64,000 nucleotides of DNA from Candidatus Methanoperedens sp. (GCA_027460525.1 JAPZAS010000003.1:1-64000), one strand, 5' to 3'; shown: positions 1 through 8,924, counted from the first letter of the stretch. Translations and numbers: made by a program. Notes: a model not told the origin generated them from the letters alone.

Positions 1-62
1 AGGTGTGGAGCCCGAGGGCAGGCACGGCTGTGATTGGCACCCTGAAAACGGAGGTGGAATGA
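1..62 (+). CDS. 3' end of upstream gene, probably the glutaminase-domain ORF of a split glutamate synthase (partial)
   Basis: A reading frame open from the window edge ends at a TGA at 60-62, with C-terminal residues SPRAGTAVIGTLKTEVE. The stop overlaps the ATG codons at 59 and 62 of the next gene, the tight junction usual inside an archaeal operon. In archaeal split glutamate synthases the class II amidotransferase (glutaminase) ORF lies beside the FMN and GXGXG ORFs, so the identity is inferred mainly from position. Only about 19 codons are visible, so no domain can be confirmed. Confidence 0.5.
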   Translation, partial: VWSPRAGTAVIGTLKTEVE

Positions 63-1570
63 TGGAATCACAGCTTCCTGCAGAGTTCACCGTGAACGTT
101 GACCATGAAAGGTGCCGGAGGTGCAAGCGCTGTGTGATAAACTGCAGTTTCAACGCGATTGAATTTAAGGACAAAGTCACGCCGAATCACAAGTTATGCG
201 TGGCATGTCACAGGTGTGCAACATTCTGCCCCGAGGGCGCAATCACAATTACCGAGAACCCGCTTGACTACAGGGATAACTACAATTGGACGCCTGAAAT
301 CAGGAAGAATATCCTGAAGCAGGCTGAGAGTGGAGGCATCATACTTACGGGTATGGGCAACCCCAAGCCTTATCCCATCTACTGGGACCATATACTGATA
401 GACGCATGCCAGGTTACCAATCCCTCGATAGATCCGTTGCGTGAACCAATGGAGCTGCGCACATACCTTGGAGCCAAACCCGAGGCTCTGGAGTTCGATG
501 GAGAGCATAACGACGTAAGTCTAAGAACCGAGCTTGCGCCGCAAGTTAAATTAGACATACCTATAGTGTTTGCAGCAATGTCGTACGGCGCAATAAGCCT
601 TAATGCGCACAAGGCGCTTGCCATGGCGGCAAGGCGCATGGGAACCCTGATGAATACGGGCGAGGGGGGTCTGCATGAGGACCTCGCGTCCTACACAGAC
701 AGGATTATAGTGCAGGTTGCGTCAGGGAGGTTCGGCGTAACGAGCAAATACCTGAACAACAGCGCAGTCGTTGAAATAAAGATAGGGCAGGGAGCAAAAC
801 CCGGCATAGGAGGACACCTGCCCGGTGAAAAGGTAGGAGAGGATATCTCAAAAACAAGAATGATACCGGTGGGGACAGACGCCCTATCCCCTGCTCCGCA
901 CCATGATATATACTCAATCGAAGACCTCTCACAGTTGATCTATGCCATAAAGGAGGCAACGGATTACAAGAAACCCGTATCAGTCAAGATTGCGGCAGTG
1001 CACAATGTTGCAGCAATAGCAAGCGGAATCGTTCGCGCAGGAGCGGATATAGTGATGATAGACGGATTCCGCGGTGGAACTGGTGCTGCTCCCATGATAA
1101 TCAGGGACCATGTAGGGATACCCATCGAACTTGCCCTTGCAGCAGTGGATGAACGGCTGAGGCAGGAAGGCATCCGAAACAGGGCAAGCATTCTTGTTGG
1201 AGGCAGCATCAGGCAGAGCGCTGATGTTGTAAAGGCGATTGCTCTGGGAGCAGATGCATGCGTCATAGGCACAGCATCACTTATAGCGATAGGATGCAGG
1301 GTATGCCAGAAATGCTACACTGGCAACTGCGCATGGGGCATCGCGACGCAGAAGCCTGAACTCGTGCGACGCCTGAATCCTGAAGTGGCGGCTGACCACC
1401 TGTGCAACCTTCTCACTGCATGGGGTCATGAAATCCAGGAAGTGCTGGGGTCGCTTGGAATAAATGCAGTCGAGTCGTTGCGGGGCAGCCGTGAAAGACT
1501 GAGAGGCGTAGGGCTAAATCAAGAAGCTCTTGACATCCTGGGGATTAAACATGCAGGGATAGGACAGTGA
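62..1570 (+). CDS. gltB: Glutamate synthase, FMN/synthase-domain subunit with N-terminal ferredoxin domain
   Basis: Cytosolic subunit that converts 2-oxoglutarate and ammonia (channelled from glutamine) to glutamate. The first ~75 residues hold a two-cluster ferredoxin domain (CRRCKRC...C and CVACHRC...CPEGAI). The rest is the FMN-binding TIM barrel, with the glycine-rich stretch GGTGAAPMIIRDH, then VGGSIRQSADVVKAIALGAD and a C-terminal cysteine cluster CRVCQKCYTGNC typical of the 3Fe-4S site. Bacterial GltB carries all its domains in one ~1500-residue chain; here they are separate ORFs, as known in methanogens and Archaeoglobus. Start: a strong GGAGGTG ribosome site at 51-57 lies just before tandem ATGs at 59 and 62, and 62 gives the better spacing. 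The attached ferredoxin domain suggests ferredoxin-type electron delivery. Confidence 0.9.
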   Translation: MESQLPAEFTVNVDHERCRRCKRCVINCSFNAIEFKDKVTPNHKLCVACHRCATFCPEGAITITENPLDYRDNYNWTPEIRKNILKQAESGGIILTGMGNPKPYPIYWDHILIDACQVTNPSIDPLREPMELRTYLGAKPEALEFDGEHNDVSLRTELAPQVKLDIPIVFAAMSYGAISLNAHKALAMAARRMGTLMNTGEGGLHEDLASYTDRIIVQVASGRFGVTSKYLNNSAVVEIKIGQGAKPGIGGHLPGEKVGEDISKTRMIPVGTDALSPAPHHDIYSIEDLSQLIYAIKEATDYKKPVSVKIAAVHNVAAIASGIVRAGADIVMIDGFRGGTGAAPMIIRDHVGIPIELALAAVDERLRQEGIRNRASILVGGSIRQSADVVKAIALGADACVIGTASLIAIGCRVCQKCYTGNCAWGIATQKPELVRRLNPEVAADHLCNLLTAWGHEIQEVLGSLGINAVESLRGSRERLRGVGLNQEALDILGIKHAGIGQ

Positions 1571-1661
1571 TTCGTATGAGCAATTTTATGAAAAATTGGT
1601 CACCTGACACGTATGGCGAAGCCATACGTGAATACGGCATAAAGGGACGTGACGCTTTATG
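1571..1661 (+). repeat. Hairpin-array spacer A, last hairpin covering the start codon of the next gene
   Basis: The whole gap between the two glutamate synthase ORFs is hairpin-forming. There is a weak AATTTT/AAAATT stem (1582-1597) and a perfect 10-bp stem CACGTATGGC/GCCATACGTG with loop GAA (1608-1630). A 24-nt unit at 1638-1661 follows, with arms CATAAAG and CTTTATG, whose 3' arm contains the ATG at 1659. No separate Shine-Dalgarno site is visible outside the hairpin. The second and third hairpins have homologues in other spacers of this window (22.6, 41.4 and 53.8 kb). The structure is seen in the sequence; a regulatory role is inferred. Confidence 0.8.
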
Positions 1662-2387
1662 AGAATCGACGCAAAAGGCATGCATTACAGACCGTTAAAT
1701 AAAATAATTCGCGACGCGGTTGCATCGGGCGAAAAGGAGTTCGAGCTTGATAACGTGGGAGGGCAGAGGTATATCGGCGACGGGTTGAATGAGAACGTAA
1801 AAATCACCATTAACGGCACGCCGGGAAATGACCTCGGGGCTTTCATGAACGGACCCAGGATTATCGTAAATGCGAATGCGCAGGACGGCATCGCGAACAC
1901 CATGAATGCAGGTGAGATTATCGTCCACGGAAATGTTGGCGATATCATCGGCTACGGTATGCGTGGCGGTAAATTATACATCAAAGGAGATGCGGGCTAC
2001 CGCGTGGGCATACATATGAAGGAATACAAAAAGCAGGTGCCTGTAATCATAACTGGCGGCACTGCTGGTGACTTCTATGGAGAGTACATGGCAGGCGGGA
2101 TAATGATACTGCTGGGCATGAACGAGAAGAGTCCGCTTGTGGGCGACTATGTCGGAACAGGTATGCACGGCGGTGTGATGTATATCAGGGGAAAAGTTGA
2201 CCCCTATCATCTCGGGAAAGAAGTGAGCTGCCTTGAATTGAATGAAGAGGATACGAAGCTCATTGGTACTTTTCTCAAGGAGTATTGCGAGCATTTCGGG
2301 TTTGACCTGAACGAAGTGATGGGCGGGAAATTCACGAAACTGGTTCCGCTGTCGCATCGACCGTATGGGAATCTGTACGTATATTAG
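1659..2387 (+). CDS. Glutamate synthase, GXGXG (alpha subunit C-terminal) domain protein
   Basis: Separate ORF for the right-handed beta-helix GXGXG domain that forms the C-terminal part of bacterial GltB and is structural. Repeating glycine motifs are visible: GDIIGYGMRGGKLYIKGD, GGTAGDFYGEYMAGG and GDYVGTGMHGGVMYIRG. The length, 242 residues, fits the archaeal stand-alone form. It lies 88 nt after the FMN-domain ORF and is surely in the same operon. The ATG at 1659 is inside the terminal hairpin of spacer A, so translation may depend on coupling to the upstream gene. Confidence 0.88.
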   Translation: MRIDAKGMHYRPLNKIIRDAVASGEKEFELDNVGGQRYIGDGLNENVKITINGTPGNDLGAFMNGPRIIVNANAQDGIANTMNAGEIIVHGNVGDIIGYGMRGGKLYIKGDAGYRVGIHMKEYKKQVPVIITGGTAGDFYGEYMAGGIMILLGMNEKSPLVGDYVGTGMHGGVMYIRGKVDPYHLGKEVSCLELNEEDTKLIGTFLKEYCEHFGFDLNEVMGGKFTKLVPLSHRPYGNLYVY

Positions 2388-2674
2388 ATACTTGTAGTCT
2401 CGGAGTTTTATGGTCTGTCAAGTCTGTAGCCAATTAGTCATGCTGTCAAAATTCCTCTGATAATGGTTAGAAATTTTAGTAAAAAGCCCCTACAATTTTC
2501 CCGCCCTCTGCATCCTATGCGGTGCCTACAACCAAACCGCAAAGCGCAAAGGTCGCAAAGATAAGTTTAAAATGTTTAGTTTTTAACTATAATTGCAAAA
2601 TTGAAGAAGCGGTCGGCAAAAAGCTAAAGTTTATCGATACCTTTATCTAACAACATGCACTATGCGAACCCGCA
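2388..2674. other. Intergenic region with probable tRNA promoter
   Basis: No convincing gene. A purine-rich repetitive stretch, AACCGCAAAGCGCAAAGG and similar, lies at 2534-2562 and resembles short dispersed repeats. An AT-rich element TTTATCTAA at 2642-2650, about 25-30 nt before the tRNA 5' end, is a plausible archaeal TATA box for the tRNA. Confidence 0.4.
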
Positions 2675-2746
2675 GGGCCGGTAGCTCAGGGGTAGATCGC
2701 TCCCTTGGCATGGGAGAGGCCTCGGGTTCAATTCCCGACCGGTCCA
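2675..2746 (+). tRNA. tRNA-Ala (anticodon GGC)
   Basis: The seven-bp acceptor stem GGGCCGG/CCGGTCC includes the G3-U70 wobble pair that identifies alanine tRNAs, and the discriminator base is A. The anticodon stem-loop is CTCCC-TTGGCAT-GGGAG with anticodon GGC, and the T arm contains GGTTCAATTC. CCA is not encoded. The D stem has one C-T mismatch. The gene is intronless. It lies between the glutamate synthase genes and the diadenylate cyclase gene. Confidence 0.95.
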
Positions 2747-2793
2747 TCATAATTCTTGTTTTACCTTTATCCTTATATTATTGGAGAGCCTAA

Positions 2794-3402
2794 TTGGGGG
2801 GCAACTCAAATGAAATCTATATCGTAAGAGACCTTGCAAATTATTATAATAACCGGGCGCTGAAACTTGAGAGGGAACTGGGTAAACCCATTATGAAGCC
2901 AAAGAAAGAAACCTCCGAGCTTCTTGTATCCGAAGTCCTCAAAGGAACCGAAATAAGCGAGAAGATTTTTGAGACTGTACTCAAAATAGCCATTGAAATC
3001 AGCACCGAAGGAAGAGAGGGGCGTGCCGTTGGCACAGCGTTTATCATTGGCGACACTGCAAACGTAATGGCTAAATCCAGACAGCTTGTATTGAATCCTT
3101 TCGAGGGGCACAAAAGGGAAGAGAGGATAATCACAGACACAGAGACGCTGAATAACATCAAGGAGTTTGCACAGCTGGACGGGGTTTTCGTAATCTCAGG
3201 CGACGGCGTGGTTGAAGCCGCAGGGCGGTACATTACCATTGATACGGGCGTGGCAAAAATACCAAGAGGGCTTGGTACACGCCACTCCTCGGTTGCTGCT
3301 ATCACCTCGGTGACAGGAGCTATTGGTATTGTAGTTTCCCAGAGCGGCGGGATTATCAGGGTTTTCAGGGACGGTAAGATAGCGGCAACCGTAAAACCCT
3401 GA
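2794..3402 (+). CDS. dacZ: Diadenylate cyclase (DacZ/DisA_N family)
   Basis: Probably makes the second messenger cyclic di-AMP from two ATP molecules. The C-terminal half (about residues 85-200) is the DisA_N fold, with QLDGVFVISGDG at the DGA-motif position and GTRHSSVAAITSVTGA carrying the RHR-type motif. The N-terminal ~80 residues form a helical region like the extra domain of archaeal DacZ. At 202 residues it is somewhat shorter than characterised archaeal DacZ. The start used is TTG, with GGAG about 8 nt upstream; the nearby ATG at 2810 is out of frame and the next in-frame ATG would remove 33 residues. A TATA-like TTATATTA at 2773 precedes it. Confidence 0.82.
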   Translation: MGGNSNEIYIVRDLANYYNNRALKLERELGKPIMKPKKETSELLVSEVLKGTEISEKIFETVLKIAIEISTEGREGRAVGTAFIIGDTANVMAKSRQLVLNPFEGHKREERIITDTETLNNIKEFAQLDGVFVISGDGVVEAAGRYITIDTGVAKIPRGLGTRHSSVAAITSVTGAIGIVVSQSGGIIRVFRDGKIAATVKP

Positions 3403-3457
3403 CGAAACATTCATGCTCCTTATCGTCCTTTGAATACAAAATTCAGGATGTTCAACA

Positions 3458-4750
3458 ATGGTAGATATTCGACCTTTTAAGGCTACTATACTTAACCCGG
3501 AAATGCAGATAGAAAAGCTTGTTTGCCCGGTTTACGATACCATAGACGGCGCCGATTATCAGAAATACGCCAGGGAAAAAAACAACATCATCCATGTTAC
3601 CACACGAAGAAAAGACATGAAAAGGGATGAGTTTATTGTTCACGCCAGGAGAGAATTTGACCGTTTCATAAGTTCAAAAATCCTTGTAGATAGAGATAAG
3701 CCGGCGCTTTACATTTACGGTATCATGTATTCCCTGAAGCCAGAGATTCTTGCTCTGCTTCCTGAAAAAGAGAGGCGAAACCTGTATTTTGTTTTCGGGC
3801 TTGTCTGCCTTGTCAGGGTGGAAGAGCTTGGAGAGGGAAACATAGTCGGGCATGAAAACATTTTTGAGGTCAATACCAGGGAACGCTACAGCCTTATGAA
3901 AGCATGCATGATGAATTTCTCCCCGATTACAGCAGAATACACTATGCCTGACCATGAATTGAACAACCTTTTTGAAGAATACCTTGGATTCAAGCGTCCG
4001 CAATATATTCCAGATCCGGAAAAACCTCCTGTTGTCGATGTAACCCTTAAATGCAGCCGCCATTTACTCTGGGAACTAAAAGATGAAAGCCTTATCAGGA
4101 GAATCACGGAGATGGTATCGGAACTGAAACTGCTCGTTCTTGACGGGCACCACAGGTATACCGCAGCCAACCTCATGCGGGAAAAAGACGGGATAGAATA
4201 TACCATGATGATGCTGCTGGAGGGCGGGGACAGGGCTCTTTTGTTGCTGCCGTGGCACAGGACGGTGAAGAATTTCAGCAGGAAGGAACTTGATAATAAA
4301 ATAAATGAGAATTTTTCAACGGACTGGCAGGATGATGAAAACGGCGAAGAGTTCTATTCACAACTGCGAAAGCGAAGCGGCGAGTTCGATATTAAGCTCG
4401 GCATGTACGATGGGAAAAAATTCAGCATTCTCAGGGCTAATGAAAAAGCTGTACAGAGGCTTTTCGAAAAACGAAAAGAGAGTGTGGGGCTTGACCTCAT
4501 GGTTCTCCATGAGTGGCTTATCAACCCGATAATAAAAAAACCTGAAGAAGACGTATCGTTCAATGCAAGCCCATCCGAGGCTATAGCCAGGGTAGACAGC
4601 AAGGAATTTGATGTAGCTTTCCTGCTAAACCCGATTTCTATTAAAGACGTGGAGAGAAAAGCATTTACAGAGCATAAGAACTTCCCGCAGAAATCCACGC
4701 TTTTCCTTCCCAAGGTTGCTGAAGGAATAGTGATGAGGAGAATAGAATAA
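3458..4750 (+). CDS. DUF1015 family protein
   Basis: Matches the DUF1015 pattern: an N-terminal RPFKATILNPE, then CPVYDTI, and in the centre LLVLDGHHRYTAA. The DGHHR motif recalls ParB/sulfiredoxin-like nucleotide-binding proteins such as archaeal ADP-dependent serine kinase, so a phosphotransfer or nucleotide-binding role is possible, but this is inference. The length, 430 residues, is typical. No signal peptide or membrane segment is apparent. It is followed 23 nt later by a DUF169 gene on the same strand. Confidence 0.8.
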   Translation: MVDIRPFKATILNPEMQIEKLVCPVYDTIDGADYQKYAREKNNIIHVTTRRKDMKRDEFIVHARREFDRFISSKILVDRDKPALYIYGIMYSLKPEILALLPEKERRNLYFVFGLVCLVRVEELGEGNIVGHENIFEVNTRERYSLMKACMMNFSPITAEYTMPDHELNNLFEEYLGFKRPQYIPDPEKPPVVDVTLKCSRHLLWELKDESLIRRITEMVSELKLLVLDGHHRYTAANLMREKDGIEYTMMMLLEGGDRALLLLPWHRTVKNFSRKELDNKINENFSTDWQDDENGEEFYSQLRKRSGEFDIKLGMYDGKKFSILRANEKAVQRLFEKRKESVGLDLMVLHEWLINPIIKKPEEDVSFNASPSEAIARVDSKEFDVAFLLNPISIKDVERKAFTEHKNFPQKSTLFLPKVAEGIVMRRIE

Positions 4751-4773
4751 GCCTTAATTACATTTTTAAACTC

Positions 4774-5382
4774 ATGTTGCGTCACATTCCTGCGTTAATG
4801 GATAAAGGCAGACCGGTAAGCCTTCTTTTTACCAATGGCGAGGGTGAACAATCAGCCCTCCTGTACTGCGAGCTTGTACAGAAGGCCAGGTTTGGCGAGT
4901 CGTTCGTGATAAAAAAACAGGGCTGCAAGGTAGGTGCGTATGTGCTGGGTGATACAGAAATAAGTCCTGAGGATTACTATTATACATCAAAGAGATATAA
5001 AGACAGGAATGCTGCAAAACATGCAGTTTCTAATCTAAACAGGCTCGCAAAGAAAGAAAGCTCAATAAGAATAGCTCCTTATTCTGGCGGAGATTTTGAT
5101 ATCCTGCTCCTTTTCCTGAAACCAGAGCGTGCGATGCGAATAATTCAGGCTCATGCTTACCAGAGGGGAAGCCCTGTTGAGTTTAAGGGTGGAGGCATAG
5201 CATCTATATGCAGCGACTGCACTGCCTATCCTATGCAAGGGAAGCTGGGGATATCCCTTGGCTGCAAGGGTTCAAGAAAACACAGTAGATACGAGGATGT
5301 GGAACTTGTGGTTGCAATACCATTTCAATTAGCCGGGGAAATTGACGATGCCCTTGGAAACATTCCAGAAACTCGCGCATAG
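4774..5382 (+). CDS. DUF169 family protein
   Basis: A soluble protein of 202 residues with features of DUF169: an N-terminal YCELVQKARFGESFVI, a central LLLFLKPERAMRIIQAHAYQ, and a cysteine-containing GGIASICSDCTAYPMQGKLG region followed by SLGCKGSRKHSRY. The family is common in methanogens and anaerobic bacteria and has no assigned reaction. The cysteines could bind metal, but that is speculation. It starts 23 nt after the DUF1015 gene, so co-transcription is likely. Confidence 0.8.
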   Translation: MLRHIPALMDKGRPVSLLFTNGEGEQSALLYCELVQKARFGESFVIKKQGCKVGAYVLGDTEISPEDYYYTSKRYKDRNAAKHAVSNLNRLAKKESSIRIAPYSGGDFDILLLFLKPERAMRIIQAHAYQRGSPVEFKGGGIASICSDCTAYPMQGKLGISLGCKGSRKHSRYEDVELVVAIPFQLAGEIDDALGNIPETRA

Positions 5383-5427
5383 TTAACCTAACAGTATTTA
5401 TTTTAGAATAGACAATAAACTATATTT

Positions 5428-5760
5428 ATGGCAATCCTCAATAAAATTTCGAATTTTTTCACGAAAAAACCCGAACTCCAGGGAAAGAATGACAATACAT
5501 CCAAGGCTCATGGATATGTTGGCAAATTCGTCAAACAAAACAGTGAAGATATCGGTGAGAGCATTGCAGTCGAGGATGGGAGGCTTATTGTAAAAAATTC
5601 AGACAACATTATGTCAATTCCCCTCGGAGTTGTGGTAGCAAATACTGATAATATTGTGGTGGGAGATTTTAACAGGGAAGAATCGCTTGCGCTTGGAAAA
5701 GAATGGTTTGACAGAAAGGACACATTGAAGTTTGACGAGAAGGGAATGCTGATTAAGTGA
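5428..5760 (+). CDS. Uncharacterised archaeal small protein (PRC- or beta-barrel-like)
   Basis: 110 residues, charged and soluble. After ~30 low-complexity residues it has short alternating segments ([37 protein letters not shown]) suggesting a small beta barrel. It may belong to the DUF5749 beta-barrel family found near pth2 in Methanosarcinales, but I cannot confirm that. Its stop is followed one base later by the pth2 start, so the two are co-transcribed, which hints at a translation- or RNA-linked role. Confidence 0.65.
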   Translation: MAILNKISNFFTKKPELQGKNDNTSKAHGYVGKFVKQNSEDIGESIAVEDGRLIVKNSDNIMSIPLGVVVANTDNIVVGDFNREESLALGKEWFDRKDTLKFDEKGMLIK

Positions 5761-5761
5761 C

Positions 5762-6109
5762 ATGAGCGAGTATAAACAGTGCATCATCGTGCGCGATGAC
5801 CTGAAATTGTCAAAAGGCAAGCTTGCTGTCCAGGTTGCGCATGCTGCAGTCTCAGCTTACGACGTGGCAGGCAGGGAAGTTCGTGAAGCCTGGAAAGAGG
5901 AGGGGCAGAAGAAAGTGGTACTGAGAGTTGCGACATTGCAGGAGCTTTTTGAATTGAAGGAGAGGGCAAGGAGGCACGGTCTGCCTGCTGCTTTAATCAC
6001 GGATGCAGGTTTGACCGAGGTGCCACCCGGAACGGTTACAGTGCTGGGAATCGGACCTGCTGAAGTAGTAGAATTAGATAAGCTCACAGGGAATTTGAAG
6101 CTGCTATGA
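5762..6109 (+). CDS. pth2: Peptidyl-tRNA hydrolase, archaeal/eukaryotic type (Pth2)
   Basis: Cleaves the ester bond of peptidyl-tRNA released from stalled ribosomes and so recycles tRNA. Pth2 hallmarks are visible: [23 protein letters not shown] near the N-terminus, with the conserved lysine and histidine region, [15 protein letters not shown], and VLGIGPA near the C-terminus. The 115 residues match the family exactly. It starts just after the 110-residue beta-rich protein and ends 3 nt before the convergent CoA-binding protein. Confidence 0.95.
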   Translation: MSEYKQCIIVRDDLKLSKGKLAVQVAHAAVSAYDVAGREVREAWKEEGQKKVVLRVATLQELFELKERARRHGLPAALITDAGLTEVPPGTVTVLGIGPAEVVELDKLTGNLKLL

Positions 6110-6112
6110 AAC

Positions 6113-6505
6113 TCAACCACCCTTCAGCCTTCTATATTCTTTCATCATGCACTTATCCATCACCACTTCAATCCCCGCATCCCGCGCTTTCGCCGCAGCC
6201 TCTTCGTTTACGATACCCTCCTGCATCCACACAGCCCTGGCTTTTATCCTGATAGCCTCGTCCACGATTGGAGGCACAAACTCGGAGCGCCTGAAAATAT
6301 CCACCACATCCACTCTTACAGGTATGGAGATGAGGTCGGGATAACATTTCTGCCCTTCCCACTCGGTCAATTTCGGATTGACGGGAATGATGTTATACCC
6401 GTGCCCGGCAAGGAAACTTGCCACGTAGTGGCTCGGGCGTTCCGGGTCTTCGGATATGCCCACCACTGCTATATTCCTGTAATTTAAAATTCCCTCTATG
6501 GTCAT
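6113..6505 (-). CDS. CoA-binding domain protein (YccU-like)
   Basis: A 130-residue stand-alone Rossmann domain of the CoA_binding family: IAVVGISEDPERPSHYVASFL forms the nucleotide-binding strand and loop, then PVNPKLTEWEG, VVDIFRRSEFVPPIV and a final VMDKCMMKEY, a conserved cysteine-containing ending. The physiological substrate is unknown. Its ATG follows the CcmD-like stop with one base between (TGATATG), so the two genes are probably translated from one message. Confidence 0.85.
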   Translation of the reverse strand: MTIEGILNYRNIAVVGISEDPERPSHYVASFLAGHGYNIIPVNPKLTEWEGQKCYPDLISIPVRVDVVDIFRRSEFVPPIVDEAIRIKARAVWMQEGIVNEEAAAKARDAGIEVVMDKCMMKEYRRLKGG

Positions 6506-6506
6506 A

Positions 6507-6629
6507 TCATTTTAAACTTTTCAGGGTATTGAGTTCGTTATTTAATGCCCTGCGCAACCGGAACAGGTTTAAAATATATACCACAAATACAATCCATACG
6601 ATAGCGAAGGCAGCGTCCAGATAACTCAT
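6507..6629 (-). CDS. ccmD: CcmD-like small membrane protein (40 aa)
   Basis: Translation gives a 40-residue protein starting MSYLDAAFAIVWIVFVVYIL, then NLFRLRRALNNELNTLK. It has one N-terminal transmembrane helix followed by a basic, helical tail, the exact layout of CcmD. In bacteria CcmD helps release holo-CcmE from the CcmABC heme exporter during cytochrome c maturation. The gene sits one base ahead of the CoA-binding gene and is divergent from the heme gene ahbD. No ccmA, ccmB or ccmC is in the window. Identification rests on length, topology and sequence pattern. Confidence 0.72.
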   Translation of the reverse strand: MSYLDAAFAIVWIVFVVYILNLFRLRRALNNELNTLKSLK

Positions 6630-6690
6630 ATTGACCATTCTATTCGCTTATTACATAAAGGTTAAGGTAGAGTAAGAATAACGTGAACCT

Positions 6691-7749
6691 GTGACAGAAC
6701 ATAAAGTCAGACCTCCGAGGCTTGTTGCATGGGAACTTACCAATGCATGCAATCTTGCATGCATCCATTGCAGAGCATCAGCAATTAAAGAGCCGCTGCC
6801 CGATGAATTATCCACAGCCGAAGCAAAACATTTCGTGGATGAACTTGTGGAATACAAACCGATTATTATACTCACCGGTGGGGAGCCGCTTCTCCGCGCA
6901 GATGTTTATGACATCGCTCGCTATGCAACAGGAAGGGGGCTGAGGGCAGTGCTTGCCACCAATGGAACGCTTCTTACGCCTGATATCGCCAGAAAATTGA
7001 AAGAGGCGGGCATACAGCGGGTGAGTATAAGTATAGACGGCGCGAATGCGATGACCCATGATACCTTCCGCGGAGAGCCCGGTGCATTTGATGCCGCGCT
7101 TCGCGGAATAGATATCCTGAAAAAAGAGGGGATAAGTTTCCAGATCAATACCACGATCACAAAAAGAAACCTTGATGAAATCCCGCGCATTTACGACCTT
7201 GCACTTGATTTAAAAGCGTCCGCGCTCCACATATTCCTGTTAGTCCCCACAGGGAGGGGAGAGGAGATAGTTGAGGATGAGATTCCTCCCGATGAGTACG
7301 AACGCGTGCTTAACTGGTTCTACGATAAAAGCAGGGATAAAAGGCTCCAGTTAAAAGCCACATGCGCCCCCCATTATTTCAGGATCATGCGCCAGCGTGC
7401 AAAAGCAGAAGGAATAAGGATAACAAGAGAAACGCACGGGCTTGAAGCCATGACAAAAGGCTGTCTCGGCGGCTCTGCATTCTGCTTTGTTTCAAGCAAA
7501 GGTGATGTCTATCCGTGCGGATACCTGCCCGCGCTTGCAGGGAACATACGGGAAAAGCCTTTTTCAGTCATCTGGGAAAAATCGCATGTTTTCAATGACC
7601 TCCGCAACCCCGATAAACTCAAAGGCAAATGCAGGGATTGCGAGTACCGAACCGTATGCGGAGGCTGTCGGGCGCGCGCCTATGCCGCCACGGGAGATTA
7701 CCTTTCCGAAGAGCCGTATTGCGTGTATGTGCCTGTGAGAGGAGCATGA
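6691..7749 (+). CDS. ahbD: Radical SAM heme biosynthesis protein, AhbD-like (AhbC possible)
   Basis: A radical SAM enzyme of the alternative heme pathway. AhbD converts Fe-coproporphyrin III to heme by oxidative decarboxylation; AhbC removes acetyl chains from didecarboxysiroheme. The SAM-cluster motif CNLACIHC is at residues ~20-27, TGGEPLL follows, and a C-terminal SPASM-type region has CLGG...CYPCG-like spacing and [13 protein letters not shown]. The segment [13 protein letters not shown] favours AhbD. The start is GTG at 6691. The stop overlaps the siroheme decarboxylase start by 4 nt. The divergent 61-bp gap to ccmD presumably holds both promoters. Confidence 0.8.
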   Translation: MTEHKVRPPRLVAWELTNACNLACIHCRASAIKEPLPDELSTAEAKHFVDELVEYKPIIILTGGEPLLRADVYDIARYATGRGLRAVLATNGTLLTPDIARKLKEAGIQRVSISIDGANAMTHDTFRGEPGAFDAALRGIDILKKEGISFQINTTITKRNLDEIPRIYDLALDLKASALHIFLLVPTGRGEEIVEDEIPPDEYERVLNWFYDKSRDKRLQLKATCAPHYFRIMRQRAKAEGIRITRETHGLEAMTKGCLGGSAFCFVSSKGDVYPCGYLPALAGNIREKPFSVIWEKSHVFNDLRNPDKLKGKCRDCEYRTVCGGCRARAYAATGDYLSEEPYCVYVPVRGA

Positions 7750-8201
7750 TTTCCTTAGACGAGGTTGATAAAAGGATATTGAATGCTGTACAGCTTGATT
7801 TCCCGCTTGTGAGCAAACCATTTGAGGAGCTTGGGGAGAGCCTGGGTTTGACGGAGGATGAGGTAATCCGGCGCATCAAAAGGCTGTGCAGGGAAGGGGC
7901 TATCAGGCGCATAGGTCCGATTATAAGCACGAAGAATACAGGCGGCGTTAGCACGCTTGTGGCGATGAAGGCGCCTGAGGAGAGAATTGAGGAGGTGGCG
8001 GGGATTATAAACAAGTATGAGGAAGTTTCCCATAATTATCTAAGACCAGCAAATTACAATATATGGTTCACGCTTTCGGCTGAGAGTGAGGAGAGGATGC
8101 GGGAGATTCTGGGGGAGATTTCTGAGAAAACGGGGTGTGAGGTCATGAATTTGCCTACGAAGAGGCTGTTTAAGATTGGGGTGAAGTTTAATATCAGATA
8201 A
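7746..8201 (+). CDS. ahbB: Siroheme decarboxylase subunit (AhbA/AhbB, Lrp/AsnC-like)
   Basis: Removes acetate-chain carboxyl groups of siroheme to give 12,18-didecarboxysiroheme. The N-terminal ~60 residues form an Lrp/AsnC-type winged helix ([17 protein letters not shown], then [23 protein letters not shown]), and the C-terminal half is the RAM-like ferredoxin fold with [16 protein letters not shown]. The length of 151 residues is normal. AhbA and AhbB are paralogous partners, and only one is present here. It overlaps ahbD by 4 nt (ATGA), supporting a joint function in heme synthesis. Confidence 0.85.
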   Translation: MISLDEVDKRILNAVQLDFPLVSKPFEELGESLGLTEDEVIRRIKRLCREGAIRRIGPIISTKNTGGVSTLVAMKAPEERIEEVAGIINKYEEVSHNYLRPANYNIWFTLSAESEERMREILGEISEKTGCEVMNLPTKRLFKIGVKFNIR

Positions 8202-8219
8202 TTTAGTGCGGGAAAAACC

Positions 8220-8921
8220 ATGCAAAGCGCAGAAACAGTATTCATAGGCGTTGACCTTGGAACAAGCACCAGACGCAAAAGCACAGGTCTGGCTTACGTT
8301 TTGGAGAAAAACGGGGTACCCTGGATAGAAAGCCCGCCATTACATATCAAATCCGACGATGAATGTATCCATTCCTGCATAATTCAAATGGCGGAAAATT
8401 TCAGTTCAAGAATTATAGCCATAGATGCGCCTCTATCAAAACCGGAGCACGGAACAATGAGAGAGTGCGAAACGCGGCTGCGCAAGCACGGCATCGCATG
8501 CTATCCATCAGGCGCAGAATGGGTAAGTAAATGGGTGGGGAAGGGGATTGGACTCAAAAAATGGGCTGAAGATGAGCTGGGCGCAAGGGTAATAGAGGTA
8601 TATCCATACGCCGCCAGAAGGGCGCTTGACATAGGCGCTCTGGTGAAGAAAAAAACAAAGGAAGGGCGCAGGAATATCCAGAAGGGGTTGCTCGGGCTCA
8701 TCGGAGGATTGGATGATCTCACCAAAGACAAGCTGCTGTCCGATGACGAACTTGACGCCATACTTTCAGCATATACTGCCTATTGCGAAGGAAAAGGTAT
8801 TGCCAGTAAAATAGATGGAAATGACGGTGCAATTTATCTCCCTGTAAAAATGCGTGACCATACGATAGATGAATACACGAGCCTGGGCGATAATTTTATT
8901 AATTCCATCTCCCCTAACTAA
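8220..8921 (+). CDS. DUF429 family protein (RNase H-like fold)
   Basis: 233 residues. The N-terminal FIGVDLGTSTRRKSTGLAY and the later IIAIDAPLSKPEHG and VIEVYPYAARRALD match DUF429, a family with an RNase H-like fold and unknown activity, sometimes thought to be a nuclease. Acidic residues in VDLG, AIDAP and DELDAILSAYTAYC sit where such a fold would place metal ligands. It stands 18 nt after the siroheme decarboxylase gene, with no obvious functional link. Confidence 0.8.
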   Translation: MQSAETVFIGVDLGTSTRRKSTGLAYVLEKNGVPWIESPPLHIKSDDECIHSCIIQMAENFSSRIIAIDAPLSKPEHGTMRECETRLRKHGIACYPSGAEWVSKWVGKGIGLKKWAEDELGARVIEVYPYAARRALDIGALVKKKTKEGRRNIQKGLLGLIGGLDDLTKDKLLSDDELDAILSAYTAYCEGKGIASKIDGNDGAIYLPVKMRDHTIDEYTSLGDNFINSISPN

Positions 8922-8924
8922 TAC

